NCBI RefSeq assembly: GCF_039521925.1
Contig: NZ_BAAACY010000148.1
Coordinates: 10,782 to 74,781 of the forward strand
Reading direction: 5' to 3'
Length of the DNA stretch: 64,000 nt
Source of the DNA: Virgibacillus salarius
GTDB taxonomy: Bacteria; Bacillota; Bacilli; Bacillales; Amphibacillaceae
Shown here: positions 25,610 through 34,245 of the stretch, piece after piece
Position numbering within the stretch: the stretch's first letter is position 1
Layout: each line of letters begins with the position of its first letter
Notes under the pieces: model-generated
Seen by the model: only the letters and a program-made list of their open reading frames with translations
The model's database searches: none
Told to the model about the DNA's origin: nothing
Position numbers and translations under genes: made by a program

Positions 25610-25647
25610 ATGATGGAAAAAGTATATTATTTTTAGCGAGGTAACTT

Positions 25648-25923
25648 ATGCGAACAAAACGTCAAGGAATTGTGGTCTGGTTTCAACATATGAAGAATCT
25701 AAAGCAAATTAAGCGCCATGGTCATTTTTTATACAGTTCAAAGAAAATGAAATATGCTGTATTATATGTCGATCAAGAGGAAATAGAAAAAGTAGAAGAA
25801 AAATTATTAAGGCTTTCTTTTGTTTCTAAGGTTGAGCGCTCCTACAAGCCTTTTGTTCGAATTGATTTTGAAAATGCGAAACCAGATAAGGCTAAACAAT
25901 ACGATTATAAAATGGGGATATGA
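25648..25923 (+). CDS. ylbG: YlbG family protein (DUF2129)
   Basis: The 91-residue protein matches DUF2129: RQGIVVWFQHMKNLKQIKRHGHFLYSSKKMKYAVLY, then VEEKLLRLSFVSKVERSYKPFVR. No function is known. It lies 38 bases after ylbF, and ATG at 25648 follows GCGAGG. A strong terminator ends the ylbD-ylbG unit. Confidence 0.9.
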   Translation: MRTKRQGIVVWFQHMKNLKQIKRHGHFLYSSKKMKYAVLYVDQEEIEKVEEKLLRLSFVSKVERSYKPFVRIDFENAKPDKAKQYDYKMGI

Positions 25924-25925
25924 CG

Positions 25926-25958
25926 GAAAAGCTGCGAATTGATTGTTCGCAGCTTTTC
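25926..25958 (+). terminator. ylbG terminator
   Basis: A perfect stem GAAAAGCTGCGAA / TTCGCAGCTTTTC (13 bp) with a seven-base loop starts three bases past the stop codon. The next 310 bases to rsmD hold no gene I trust, though a minus-strand frame (25975-26175) is open. Confidence 0.85.
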
Positions 25959-26268
25959 GTTTGAAACAATTCTCTTATACAAAAGAAAAAACCTGCAGAA
26001 ATGATTCTACAGGTCCCTTTGTTTTCTTGTTAGAAAACAAAAAGGCAAAGGGAGAGGAGAAACCGGAAGAAGAACTTATGGGGAAGAGTAAGTCTTCTCC
26101 GTGTTTTGAAACAACCAAGCTAACCTTTAGCTGTCTCATTATGTTAGTATGGTCGATCATAAGGATAATATACACCTAGCTAAAAAATTTTTTCAATGAA
26201 TTCTTGTTTTCGTTTCCATACTTTTGTGGTAGGATAAATGTCGAATAGGGTAAAATCGAGGTGGAATA

Positions 26269-26847
26269 ATGCGTATAATAGCTGGTGAGTATAAGGGAAG
26301 GCAGCTAAAAGCTGTACCAGGGAAGACAACTAGGCCAACAACTGATAAAGTAAAGGAAGCAGTTTTTCAAGTGATTGGTCCATTTTTTCAGGGTGGGAAT
26401 GCATTAGATCTCTTTGCAGGTAGCGGCTCGCTTGGATTTGAAGCATTAAGCCGCGGTGTGGAGAAGGTTGTATTCGTAGACAAACACCCAAAGGCAGTAC
26501 ATACCATTAATGAAAATAGTAAACAACTGAAGTTGGAAAATAGAGTGGAAATTTTCCGCGCAGATGCATTTCGTGCAATTCACGCCGCAGCTAAACGTGA
26601 ACTGGATTTTCAACTCGTTTTACTCGATCCTCCTTATGGAAAGGTAAACTATGAAGAGTTAATCAACGAAATGATTCAACTTCGGCTTATAAAACAAGGT
26701 GCTTGGATATATTGTGAGCATGACATGTCTGAAAAACTGCCATCGGATCACCCATATTTAAACGTAGTAAAACAAACCCATTATGGTGGTACGATAGGAA
26801 TCACCATTTATAAAATGAATGAGGAAGGGAGCGCTTATCTTGACTAG
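26269..26847 (+). CDS. rsmD: 16S rRNA (guanine966-N2)-methyltransferase RsmD
   Basis: The 192-residue enzyme methylates G966 of 16S rRNA from SAM. Seen are the start MRIIAGEYKGRQLKAVPGKTT, TRPTTDKVKEAVF, the SAM loop NALDLFAGSGSLGFEALSRG near residue 43, and the catalytic DPPYG motif near 124. ATG at 26269 follows GAGGTGG. It overlaps coaD by eight bases, the same rsmD-coaD pair found in most Firmicutes. Confidence 0.95.
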   Translation: MRIIAGEYKGRQLKAVPGKTTRPTTDKVKEAVFQVIGPFFQGGNALDLFAGSGSLGFEALSRGVEKVVFVDKHPKAVHTINENSKQLKLENRVEIFRADAFRAIHAAAKRELDFQLVLLDPPYGKVNYEELINEMIQLRLIKQGAWIYCEHDMSEKLPSDHPYLNVVKQTHYGGTIGITIYKMNEEGSAYLD

Positions 26848-27319
26848 ATTGGCGATATGTCCGGGCAGTTTCGATCCTGTGACGTATGGACACTTAGATA
26901 TCATACAACGAGGAGCAAAGATCTTTGATCAGGTTATTGTAGCCGTATTCAATAATCAATCAAAGGCCCCTTTATTTAATGTAGAAGAACGTATCAACTT
27001 ATTGGAACAATGTACAGCAGATTTACCAAATGTATCTATTGATTCATCAAATGGTCTATTAATGGATTATGCAAGGTCAAAAAATGCGCAGGCAATTATT
27101 CGTGGTCTTCGAGCTGTAAGTGATTTTGAGTATGAGATGCAAATTACTTCGATGAACCGGAAATTAAATGAAGATATCGAGACTTTTTTTATGATGACAA
27201 ATAACCAATATTCATTTTTAAGCTCAAGTATCGTGAAAGAAGTTGCGAAGTATAAAGCAAATGTTAGTGATCTAGTTCCTAATGTTGTAGAAGCAGCATT
27301 AGAGCAAAAGTATAATTAA
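26840..27319 (+). CDS. coaD: Phosphopantetheine adenylyltransferase
   Basis: The 159-residue enzyme makes dephospho-CoA from phosphopantetheine and ATP. The start TRLAICPGSFDPVTYGHLDII contains the TxGH nucleotide motif; the C-terminal SFLSSSIVKEVAKY is the ISSSxVR-type ATP site, and RGLRAVSDFEYEMQ is conserved. Start is TTG at 26840, eight bases after AAGGGAG and inside the end of rsmD; this gives the usual MTRLAICPG beginning. An R2 repeat begins three bases after its stop codon. Confidence 0.95.
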   Translation: MTRLAICPGSFDPVTYGHLDIIQRGAKIFDQVIVAVFNNQSKAPLFNVEERINLLEQCTADLPNVSIDSSNGLLMDYARSKNAQAIIRGLRAVSDFEYEMQITSMNRKLNEDIETFFMMTNNQYSFLSSSIVKEVAKYKANVSDLVPNVVEAALEQKYN

Positions 27320-27320
27320 T

Positions 27321-27605
27321 GGACAAAAGAATGAAGAAACAACGAACGATAATTAATTTGAATTAATTATCGTTCGTTGTTTGATCAGAATCATCATTTA
27401 GCACCTGAAATAAGCAAGACTCCGGCGGGAACAGCATGAGTCCGAAGATCCACTTAGTAACTTGTTTTTCTTTACCAAGTTAGTTGAGTCCGTGCCCGCG
27501 GAAAGCGCGTATAGTTTCACGGTGTGGCGATGATACTTCTATTGATAACATGATTATTCGTATTTTGAGTAAAAGAAGTTGTGTTTTGTCCCAGCCTTCT
27601 TTTTA
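27321..27605 (+). repeat. R2 dispersed repeat, copy E
   Basis: This is a nearly full copy starting GGACAAAAGAATGAAG (the first bases of the left end missing) and ending TTTTGTCCCAGCC. The middle carries GTGCCCGCGGAAAGCGCG where copy D has GTGTCCGTGGAACGAG. R1 copy E follows directly. Confidence 0.85.
27341..27378 (+). terminator. R2 leading hairpin after coaD
   Basis: A perfect 18-bp stem (AACGAACGATAATTAATT with AATTAATTATCGTTCGTT) closes a two-base loop. The T run after it is short. Confidence 0.7.
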
Positions 27606-27784
27606 TAGTCTAGGAAATTATAAAATTTGCCCATCTGGATAATTATGGGCGTGTTAAGCTGCGTTCAGCTCCCATCGCCCATCGCCCATGAATCTCCCTA
27701 ATCTAAGTCATCATCGGTGTGAATCCTCTATCTTCGTTGACTCGCTCCAGTCGCTGCGTTTCTAATCGAGCGCTTGCACTTTTA
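27606..27784 (+). repeat. R1 dispersed repeat, copy E
   Basis: This copy has lost the GGCGA hairpin region and contains a CCATCGCCCATCGCCCAT duplication instead. Ends are intact. Confidence 0.8.
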
Positions 27785-27805
27785 TTTATACAGCTAACCA
27801 TCGCT

Positions 27806-29023
27806 TTATTTTGCAGCATTTAGTCGAATAGCAATTATAATAATAGAAATTCCTAGGGAAATGATGGTAATGATTGGACCATATGTTATTATTTTCTCCA
27901 ATACCATATTCCAAATATTTTCATGAACGCCTTGCGATACAGCGATATGATCGGAATCAAATGCTTGTTTATTCAAATATAACGGTTTATAAAGGACGAT
28001 AGTAAGGATGGCCGCAATCATTCCATGAAGAATTCTAGCAAAAAAATAAGGCGCAAAACGAATATCTGTTTTTGCAAGTATGCTCGCAACTTGTGCTTGA
28101 ACCGACAAACCATTAAAACCTAAAATAAAACTTACTAAGATAGCTTTTGTTAGAAGCGTATCACTTGTTATTCCTGAAATACTCTGCGCACCAATTGTTA
28201 TCTCGAAAAGTCCAGATAATAGAGGTAAACCAAATTCGGGAGACATAGAAAATAATTGTAAAATATGTTGGAAAAATACAGATATGAATGTGGATATACC
28301 AGTTAAAAAGAATAACTTTGTAAGCACAGAGAATAAAATGATAAATCCACCAACCATTACTAGTGTTTTAACAGAATGAAGGACAGCATCTCCGAGAATT
28401 TCTCCTAATGGTCGATTGTCCATTAATCTTGTTTCATGCATATCTTTAAATGCTTTAACGATTGATACTCTCCCACGAACTTCCCTTCTCATTATATCTT
28501 GTTTTTCTTTGTTTTTTCCATAGAATCGCATACAAATACCAACAAATGCATTACTAATATAATGACAAGCAGCTAGTAATATTCCTAGTTTTGTATCGTG
28601 GAAAAAACCAACAGATACTGCTGCAAAAATAAATAATGGGCTGGAGGCATTAGTAAATGAAACTAATCTTTCAGCTTCAATTTGTGTTAATTGTTTTTCT
28701 TCTCTTAGTCTACTTGCGATTTTGGCGCCAGTAGGATAACCACTTGCCATCCCCATAATCCATCCAAAGCTTCCAACACCTGGAATGTTAAATAAAGGGC
28801 GCATGATTGGTTCAAATAGTACGCCAATAAATTTCACGACACCAAAACTGATTAGTAGTTCAGCAGTTATAAAAAAAGGTAATAGTGATGGGAATACCAC
28901 TTCCCACCAAATACTTAAGCCACGGATACTGGCTTCAAATGTTTGATCTGAAAATTGTATTAGTGAAAATGCAATAAATGCCGTTGTCCCAGAAAGAAGG
29001 ATTGTTTTAACTATTTGTGACAA
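27806..29023 (-). CDS. ylbJ: Sporulation integral membrane protein YlbJ
   Basis: The 405-residue protein has about ten membrane helices with two nucleoside-recognition (Gate) type repeats: VVFPSLLPFFITAELLISFGVVKFIG near residue 43 and GMASGYPTGAKIASRLREEKQLT near 111 in the first, LPLLSGLFEITIGAQSIS and LGFNGLSVQAQVASILA in the second. YlbJ is a SigE-dependent protein for spore cortex formation in B. subtilis. The start is TTG at 29021-29023, preceded by TAGGAGGCG. It converges on coaD across the R2/R1 pair. Confidence 0.92.
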   Translation of the reverse strand: MSQIVKTILLSGTTAFIAFSLIQFSDQTFEASIRGLSIWWEVVFPSLLPFFITAELLISFGVVKFIGVLFEPIMRPLFNIPGVGSFGWIMGMASGYPTGAKIASRLREEKQLTQIEAERLVSFTNASSPLFIFAAVSVGFFHDTKLGILLAACHYISNAFVGICMRFYGKNKEKQDIMRREVRGRVSIVKAFKDMHETRLMDNRPLGEILGDAVLHSVKTLVMVGGFIILFSVLTKLFFLTGISTFISVFFQHILQLFSMSPEFGLPLLSGLFEITIGAQSISGITSDTLLTKAILVSFILGFNGLSVQAQVASILAKTDIRFAPYFFARILHGMIAAILTIVLYKPLYLNKQAFDSDHIAVSQGVHENIWNMVLEKIITYGPIITIISLGISIIIIAIRLNAAK

Positions 29024-29219
29024 TGTTGCGCCTCCTAATTGTTAGCCTTGCTCTGTACTTATTCGTATGATAGTAGTAGAATTGGAATATCATTAGGAGA
29101 AAGCGCGTTCTCCTAATGCGATGTACAAGTCTATATAAATATACGCACATACCTAGCGAATTTATGCCATACACTTTTAAAACAGATGGTGTTAGTGGAA
29201 CATAGTGGAGGGTAAAGAA

Positions 29220-30230
29220 ATGACAAAAAAATACTTGGCTAGCTTACTTCTAATGATAGTTGCTGTTTATTTTTTAGCGGCATATCAGCTTCCATTTTAT
29301 ATTTATAAGCCTGGTGGTGCAGATGCGCTCAATCCAATTGTTGAAGTAGAAGAAGGTTATGAAAGTAAGGGAGATATGCATCTTGTTACAGTTAGTGGCG
29401 GACAAGCTACACCAGTACAATACATATTGGCAAAGGTGCTACCTCATCATCAAATAGTTCCTATTGAAGAAGTTTTCCCCGATGGTATAACAGATGATGA
29501 GTATATGCATGCTCAATTGCAAATGATGGAAAATTCACAAGAAGCATCGACTGTAGTTGCATATAAAGCTGCACATCAAGATATATCAATCGATTACAAT
29601 GGCGTATACGTTGTTTCAATTGTTGAAAATATGCCTGCTGATGGGAAATTACAAATGGGAGATCGAATTATTGGAATTGATGGAGAGGAGATTAAAGAAG
29701 CGAATGATTTAATTCATTACGTAGAAGAAAAAAAGGCTAACGAAACAATTACTGTAGATTTCGTTCGTGACGAAAAAGAGATGTCTGTAAAGATTACACT
29801 CGAATCATTAGCTGATTTAGGTAATAAGCCTGGAATAGGTATTCGATTAGTAACTGATCGTGCGGTTTCAGTAAACCCTCAAGTACATTTTTCTAGCGGG
29901 AAGATAGGTGGTCCTAGTGCAGGACTCATGTTCTCTTTGGAAATTTATGATCAATTAACGGAAGAGGATTTGACGAAGGGTTATGAAATCGCAGGTACGG
30001 GCGAAATAGACTATGACGGTAACGTACATCGAATCGGGGGAATCGATAAAAAAGTGGTTGCTGCTGATAAAGAAGGTGCGGATATCTTTTTTGCTCCAAA
30101 CGAGGCAGGTAATGGTGAGACAAATTATGAAATCGCACGTAAAAAGGCAGCGGAAATAGAAACAGATATGAAAATAGTCCCTGTTGATACATTTGAAGAT
30201 GCGCTTGATTATTTACAGCAGTTGAAGTAA
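29220..30230 (+). CDS. ylbL: YlbL, membrane-anchored PDZ and Lon-type serine protease
   Basis: The 336-residue protein has an N-terminal helix (residues 6-22), the ending FYIYKPGGADALNPIV typical of the SepM/YlbL family, a PDZ domain (about 120-190, GVYVVSIVENMPADGKLQ), and a C-terminal S16 domain with the catalytic pair Ser in GGPSAG near 234 and Lys in GGIDKKV near 277. Known relatives process pheromone or the divisome inhibitor YneA outside the cell. Start ATG at 29220 is seven bases after GGAGGG; an in-frame GTG at 29205 precedes that site. Confidence 0.92.
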   Translation: MTKKYLASLLLMIVAVYFLAAYQLPFYIYKPGGADALNPIVEVEEGYESKGDMHLVTVSGGQATPVQYILAKVLPHHQIVPIEEVFPDGITDDEYMHAQLQMMENSQEASTVVAYKAAHQDISIDYNGVYVVSIVENMPADGKLQMGDRIIGIDGEEIKEANDLIHYVEEKKANETITVDFVRDEKEMSVKITLESLADLGNKPGIGIRLVTDRAVSVNPQVHFSSGKIGGPSAGLMFSLEIYDQLTEEDLTKGYEIAGTGEIDYDGNVHRIGGIDKKVVAADKEGADIFFAPNEAGNGETNYEIARKKAAEIETDMKIVPVDTFEDALDYLQQLK

Positions 30231-30234
30231 ATAA

Positions 30235-30276
30235 AAAACAAGACCTAGATTTTTTAGAGGATAGGTCTTGTTTTTT
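30235..30276. terminator. Bidirectional terminator between ylbL and ylbM
   Basis: The perfect arms AACAAGACCTA and TAGGTCTTGTT have A and T runs outside, between two convergent genes. Confidence 0.88.
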
Positions 30277-30283
30277 AATGCTA

Positions 30284-31498
30284 TTATAATATTTTAATCG
30301 GTGGTTGGATTTCTTGATTACGTAGAGCTAATTTTACATCTGGAGCAAGAATACTATAATAGGCATCACTTGCTCTTTCTTCCATTTCTAACATCGGATG
30401 CATGGTACGACCCAACTTCTGAATAAGAGGAACATCTATTTTCTTCTTCTGTTGATGAATATAAGCTTGCCCCGTTTTATTAAATCCAAGTACACGAACG
30501 TAAGCCATCTTGGATGGATTACATAAGATGTCGATTTCTTTCTTTTTGGTATTCGTCAATATATGTACGAACATACGTTGTAATCGTGTCCATGTGTAAC
30601 GCTTTGTTTTTAGCGTCTGCATCCATTCTCCAAATGAATGAACACTCCTAGCAGCTTTTTTTAATCGATGTTCAAGCCCTTCATCTACACCTTGAATCAT
30701 AGAAAGTTCCTGTAGCGACATAGTTGTTACACGATAGTGTAGAAATGGAAAATAATTTTCCCAAACATGCCAAGTTCCAGCGCGTTGATTATAATTTTCT
30801 AATTCCATTTTTGTTGTATCAGGAATAGAGTTGCTAATTTCATGTGTGATCGTGTTTCTTTCTGTTAGAGTTTTTCGTATACTGGTTGCACTGGCAATTG
30901 ATCCTGAAATTGTTTCATCATGGTAACCACTTTGGGAGCGTTGGACAGTTAATGGTCTAATCGGGAGATTATGATCCATAATGGTTTTTACATAACTAAA
31001 CCCTAGAATATTATTTGGTTTGGTTAAATCCATTTCATCAGTAGATAAGCTAATATGACGGTATGCTGCTTTACTAGCTTCTGGAAAAGATATTCCGGAA
31101 TTTAACTGGTCTCTAAGAACGTTTTGATAGTCTTGTTGATTTGTTTTTAATCTGTGATAACTGTTTATAAAATTGTCAATATTGCCTGATTCACTACCAA
31201 AGCATAAGCTAGATACACCTAATTCGCTTAAGGTTAAAACTGCTCCCTTAGCAAATAAATCACTGCTTTGCACAGCGAATGAATATGGTAACTCAACTAC
31301 TAAATCAATTCCCTTGCTTAGGGCCGCTCTTGCACGATAAAATTTATCCATAATTGCTGGTTCTCCTCTTTGTAGGAAGGACCCACTCATCACGGCTATC
31401 ATACATTCTGCCTGACTTATTTTTCGAGCTTCCTGTATATGATATACATGCCCGTTATGAAATGGATTATATTCAACTACTAGCCCACATGCTTCCAT
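30284..31498 (-). CDS. tmcAL: tRNA(Met) cytidine acetate ligase TmcAL
   Basis: The 404-residue protein (YlbM) makes ac4C34 at the elongator tRNA-Met wobble base using acetate and ATP. The N-terminal CGLVVEYNPFHNGHVYHI contains the nucleotidyltransferase HxGH-like motif; FGSESGNI near 98 and NNILGFSYVKTI near 164 are family features. Start ATG at 31496-31498 is nine bases after AGGAG; two ATGs upstream sit too close to that site. A 19-bp palindrome (31519-31537) lies just upstream of the ribosome site. Confidence 0.92.
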   Translation of the reverse strand: MEACGLVVEYNPFHNGHVYHIQEARKISQAECMIAVMSGSFLQRGEPAIMDKFYRARAALSKGIDLVVELPYSFAVQSSDLFAKGAVLTLSELGVSSLCFGSESGNIDNFINSYHRLKTNQQDYQNVLRDQLNSGISFPEASKAAYRHISLSTDEMDLTKPNNILGFSYVKTIMDHNLPIRPLTVQRSQSGYHDETISGSIASATSIRKTLTERNTITHEISNSIPDTTKMELENYNQRAGTWHVWENYFPFLHYRVTTMSLQELSMIQGVDEGLEHRLKKAARSVHSFGEWMQTLKTKRYTWTRLQRMFVHILTNTKKKEIDILCNPSKMAYVRVLGFNKTGQAYIHQQKKKIDVPLIQKLGRTMHPMLEMEERASDAYYSILAPDVKLALRNQEIQPPIKIL

Positions 31499-31518
31499 TT
31501 TCATCATCTCCTAGTTCA

Positions 31519-31664
31519 AATAAAGTTTCACTTTATTACCGGTAACCTGGGCAGTAAATCTAGATGAAAAAGTAATAACACGTAGAGGAAATTGCCCGTA
31601 GAAGCCCGATTGGTTCAACTAACATTCAGAAGTAGTACACTTTTGAATAAAGTGTCACTTTATT
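31519..31664. repeat. Pair of 19-bp palindromes flanking a 108-bp segment
   Basis: AATAAAGTTTCACTTTATT (31519-31537) and AATAAAGTGTCACTTTATT (31646-31664) differ at one central base. They lie in the 349-base divergent space between tmcAL and ylbN. The first is next to the tmcAL ribosome site. ATAAAGTGAAACTT recurs at about 33458. They could be paired operators or ends of a small repeat. Confidence 0.6.
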
Positions 31665-31791
31665 GTATCAAAAAATAGATTATTTCGCATTTGGTCTACT
31701 GTTATGATGACTAGTGATAGGAGTGATCGGGAACACTCTATATAAAGGATATAGCTAATCAATTAGTTTTGTATTCTGTAAAGAAAATATG

Positions 31792-31820
31792 TTGACAAAA
31801 GTCTTTTTTTCTTTTAAAAT
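31792..31820 (+). promoter_or_regulatory. SigA promoter for ylbN-rpmF
   Basis: TTGACA at 31792-31797, a 17-base spacer and TAAAAT at 31815-31820 form a near-consensus housekeeping promoter, 28 bases before the ylbN start. Confidence 0.8.
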
Positions 31821-31847
31821 TACTCTTGTTGCCTTGAGGTGATTATA

Positions 31848-32378
31848 TTGAAATTTGCATTAGCTCAATTAAAGAAAAGTGCTTATAATGAACCATTCAC
31901 TTTTGATGAAAAAGTAAATGTTTCTGAACTGGAGACAATGAATAACGATATTCGTCAAATTGAACCAGTTCGTGTTCATGGACAGTGTTTTTTTCAAGGA
32001 GACCAAATCATTTTTTCATTGGAGATTAGTGGAGAGATGATACTTCCTTGTGCGCGAACACTAGTAGATGTCCCGTATCCGTTTGATATTCATGCAGATG
32101 AAGTATTTACTACTGCACCATACGTTACTGAAGATGAAGCGGAAGAAGAAATACATCCGATTGATGGGGAAGTACTTGACTTAACCCCGCTTATAAAGGA
32201 AAATATTCTATTAGAGGTTCCGTATCGAGTATTTTCAGATGAAACAAATGACCAAATGAAGTCCCCTACAGAAGGGAAAGGTTGGGAGTTTATTTCAGAA
32301 GAAAAAAAAGAAAAGACGATAGATAAGCGTTTTAAGAAATTGGAATCATTGTTGAAAGATGACGAGAAGAAAGACTAA
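31848..32378 (+). CDS. ylbN: YceD family protein (DUF177)
   Basis: The 176-residue protein belongs to the YceD family, always found before rpmF and linked to 23S rRNA or ribosome metabolism. Seen are the start KFALAQLKKSAYNEPF, VHGQCFFQGDQIIFSLEISGEMILPCARTL near 46-75, and DGEVLDLTPLIKENILLEVPY near 107. Start is TTG at 31848, six bases after GAGGTG; upstream GTG/ATA codons overlap that site. The tail is highly charged (KKLESLLKDDEKKD). It is co-transcribed with rpmF. Confidence 0.9.
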   Translation: MKFALAQLKKSAYNEPFTFDEKVNVSELETMNNDIRQIEPVRVHGQCFFQGDQIIFSLEISGEMILPCARTLVDVPYPFDIHADEVFTTAPYVTEDEAEEEIHPIDGEVLDLTPLIKENILLEVPYRVFSDETNDQMKSPTEGKGWEFISEEKKEKTIDKRFKKLESLLKDDEKKD

Positions 32379-32425
32379 CATCATTCTACTCGGTTTTCTT
32401 ATCTTCTATGAAGGAGGTGTAAGTC

Positions 32426-32599
32426 ATGGCAGTACCTAAAAGAAGAACTTCTAAAAAAGTTAAAAATCAACGTCGTACTCATAAAAAATTACACGTACCT
32501 GGCATGGTAGAATGTTCAAATTGTGGTGAATTAACAAAACCACATTATGTTTGTAAATCATGCGGACATTATGACGGGAAAGAAGTAGTAAGTAACTAA
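32426..32599 (+). CDS. rpmF: 50S ribosomal protein L32
   Basis: The 57-residue protein reads MAVPKRRTSKKVKNQRRTHK at the N-terminus, with CSNCG (Cys30 and Cys33) and CKSCG (Cys43 and Cys46). The four cysteines make this the zinc-binding L32 type; many bacilli carry a zinc-free paralogue elsewhere, which is not seen here. ATG at 32426 follows GAAGGAGGTG. It lies 47 bases after ylbN and is closed by a terminator. Confidence 0.97.
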   Translation: MAVPKRRTSKKVKNQRRTHKKLHVPGMVECSNCGELTKPHYVCKSCGHYDGKEVVSN

Positions 32600-32620
32600 T
32601 AAAGTATAATCATAGCTTAC

Positions 32621-32650
32621 AAACAGATCACAAATTGTGATCTGTTTTTT
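32621..32650 (+). terminator. rpmF terminator
   Basis: The arms AAACAGATCACA and TGTGATCTGTTT (12 bp) enclose a three-base loop and are followed by T residues. Confidence 0.88.
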
Positions 32651-32869
32651 ATATAATCAACAGGTAGTTATGGAATCTATGGTTGTCTATTTTCACTCCA
32701 AGTTAGCTGGAACCTGTTATATAGGAAAGGATTTCACTAGATAAGCGCACCCTCTATTTTTACTTTTATTTGTACAATAATTAAAAAAACTGTTAAAAAT
32801 ACATAATACTTTATTCTATCACTCCTATTTTTTGCATACATTGATAGCAAATGTATAAGGAGGGATGTT

Positions 32870-33355
32870 ATGAATGCAACTCGACAAGATGCATGGACTA
32901 AAGATGAGGATGTGTTGTTAGCAGAAACGGTCCTGCGCTATATACGAGATGGAAAAACACAATTAGAAGCTTTTAAAGAGGTAGCTAAAAAATTATCAAG
33001 AACTTCAGCTGCATGTGGATTTCGTTGGAATGCGACAATTCGTAAACAATATCAGGATGCAATTCAAACAGCGAAAGAGGAACGAAAGCTTGGCAATAGA
33101 AAGGATATATGGAGCTTTACTGAGCCTAAAATTCAAGAAAGAGATACGATAGAAACTGCGATTCTGCTATTAGAAAAGATGAGATCCAATTTTTCAACAC
33201 AAAAAACAGAAGATATCAAGAATGATAAAGAATATGCGGAGCATTTAGAGAAGGAAAATGCGCATCTAAAAGAGAAACTTACGCGATATGAAAATGCTTG
33301 GGAAGAAATGGGTAAATTATGGAGTTGGGTAAAAACGGATTCACAGGATAAGTAA
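32870..33355 (+). CDS. rsfA: RsfA family prespore transcription regulator
   Basis: The 161-residue protein has an N-terminal Myb/SANT-like DNA-binding segment (RQDAWTKDEDVLLAETVLRYIRDG with ACGFRWNATIRKQY) and a C-terminal coiled coil (KEYAEHLEKENAHLKEKLTRYE). This is the RsfA/YlbO family; RsfA tunes SigF-dependent genes in the forespore. ATG at 32870 follows AAGGAGGG. Its position after rpmF matches B. subtilis ylbO. Expected to be expressed only in sporulation, but I cannot assign its promoter with confidence. Confidence 0.9.
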   Translation: MNATRQDAWTKDEDVLLAETVLRYIRDGKTQLEAFKEVAKKLSRTSAACGFRWNATIRKQYQDAIQTAKEERKLGNRKDIWSFTEPKIQERDTIETAILLLEKMRSNFSTQKTEDIKNDKEYAEHLEKENAHLKEKLTRYENAWEEMGKLWSWVKTDSQDK

Positions 33356-33564
33356 TAAAAACAGATAACTCATTGCGCTTGATTTGTCTAGCGCATAAGT
33401 AGATAATTTAAAGCCTTTTTTATGTTTTATATAATGTAAACAAAAGCCAAATTCAGATAAAGTGAAACTTCAATCAGTGGGGGTTTTTGTTTATCCCGCA
33501 CTTACCATATTGGTTTTACTTTATTGCTTGAAGTGGGGGTATTAATGCCAGTTATATGCGAGAT

Positions 33565-33602
33565 AAAAAGACATGAATGCAATTTTACATTCATGTCTTT
33601 AG
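33565..33602 (-). terminator. ylbP terminator
   Basis: The arms AAAGACATGAATG and CATTCATGTCTTT pair perfectly; on the minus strand a T run follows. It lies just past the ylbP stop codon. The preceding 200 bases hold only AT-rich DNA with ATAAAGTGAAACTTCAATC and GTGGGGG motifs that look repeat-derived. Confidence 0.8.
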
Positions 33603-33609
33603 CTTCAAT

Positions 33610-34092
33610 TTAATTTGAACTTTCTTGCTCTTTTACCCCTTCAGGCATCCATATTAAAGGATTTTCGCCTAAGTCTCTTTCCATTTCATAATGCGCTTTT
33701 TGGAATCCCATTTTTTCCCAAAAGCCGTGGGAGTTAATACGAGGATTCGTTTTAATAGGTAATTGATAACTTTTAGCGAAATTAACAAGTACTTTACCAT
33801 ACCCTTTTCCCTGATATTCAGGTAAAACTTCTAACTTCCAGAGTGTTAGATAGTCTTGAGGTGGTTCGAAATAAAAGTCGTATTTTTTCTTTACTTTATA
33901 AAGGCTCATTCTGGCGATTAAACTATCCCCAACATAAATCCCGTAGAATGGCGAGTCATTTTGATTTTCGATCATATTATTTTCTAGGTCTTCCAGCATT
34001 GATAATTCTTGATTGCCATATTCCTTGAAATGTTTAAATTTTTCAAGTGTTTTGTAATTGATCATGAGTTTTTCCACTTTCACGGATTCCAT
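33610..34092 (-). CDS. ylbP: GNAT family N-acetyltransferase YlbP
   Basis: The 160-residue protein has the GNAT fold, with FYGIYVGDSLIARMSLY (strand pair), LTLWKLEVLPEYQGKGYGKVLVNFA (acetyl-CoA loop QGKGYG near residue 98) and NSHGFWEKMGFQKA. YlbP is predicted to acetylate an unknown amine. ATG at 34090-34092 follows AGAGGGGG. It is transcribed against bshC, as in B. subtilis. Confidence 0.9.
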   Translation of the reverse strand: MESVKVEKLMINYKTLEKFKHFKEYGNQELSMLEDLENNMIENQNDSPFYGIYVGDSLIARMSLYKVKKKYDFYFEPPQDYLTLWKLEVLPEYQGKGYGKVLVNFAKSYQLPIKTNPRINSHGFWEKMGFQKAHYEMERDLGENPLIWMPEGVKEQESSN

Positions 34093-34245
34093 AAAAGTTC
34101 CCCCTCTATATCGTTGCTGTCATTTACTTTGTTACAATTATTTTGGATTTTCTATATATTTATTATAATATAAAAGGAACAATATGAAAATAAAAGAATT
34201 ATTTAGCGTTTTTAACGATGAACAGTTCGGAGGAAATGGTAATAA

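Noticed and set aside
25975..26175. Minus-strand 66-codon frame between ylbG and rsmD
   Set aside because: There is no ribosome site or recognisable motif, and composition is Ser/Phe-rich as in chance frames. I would keep it only if conserved in relatives.
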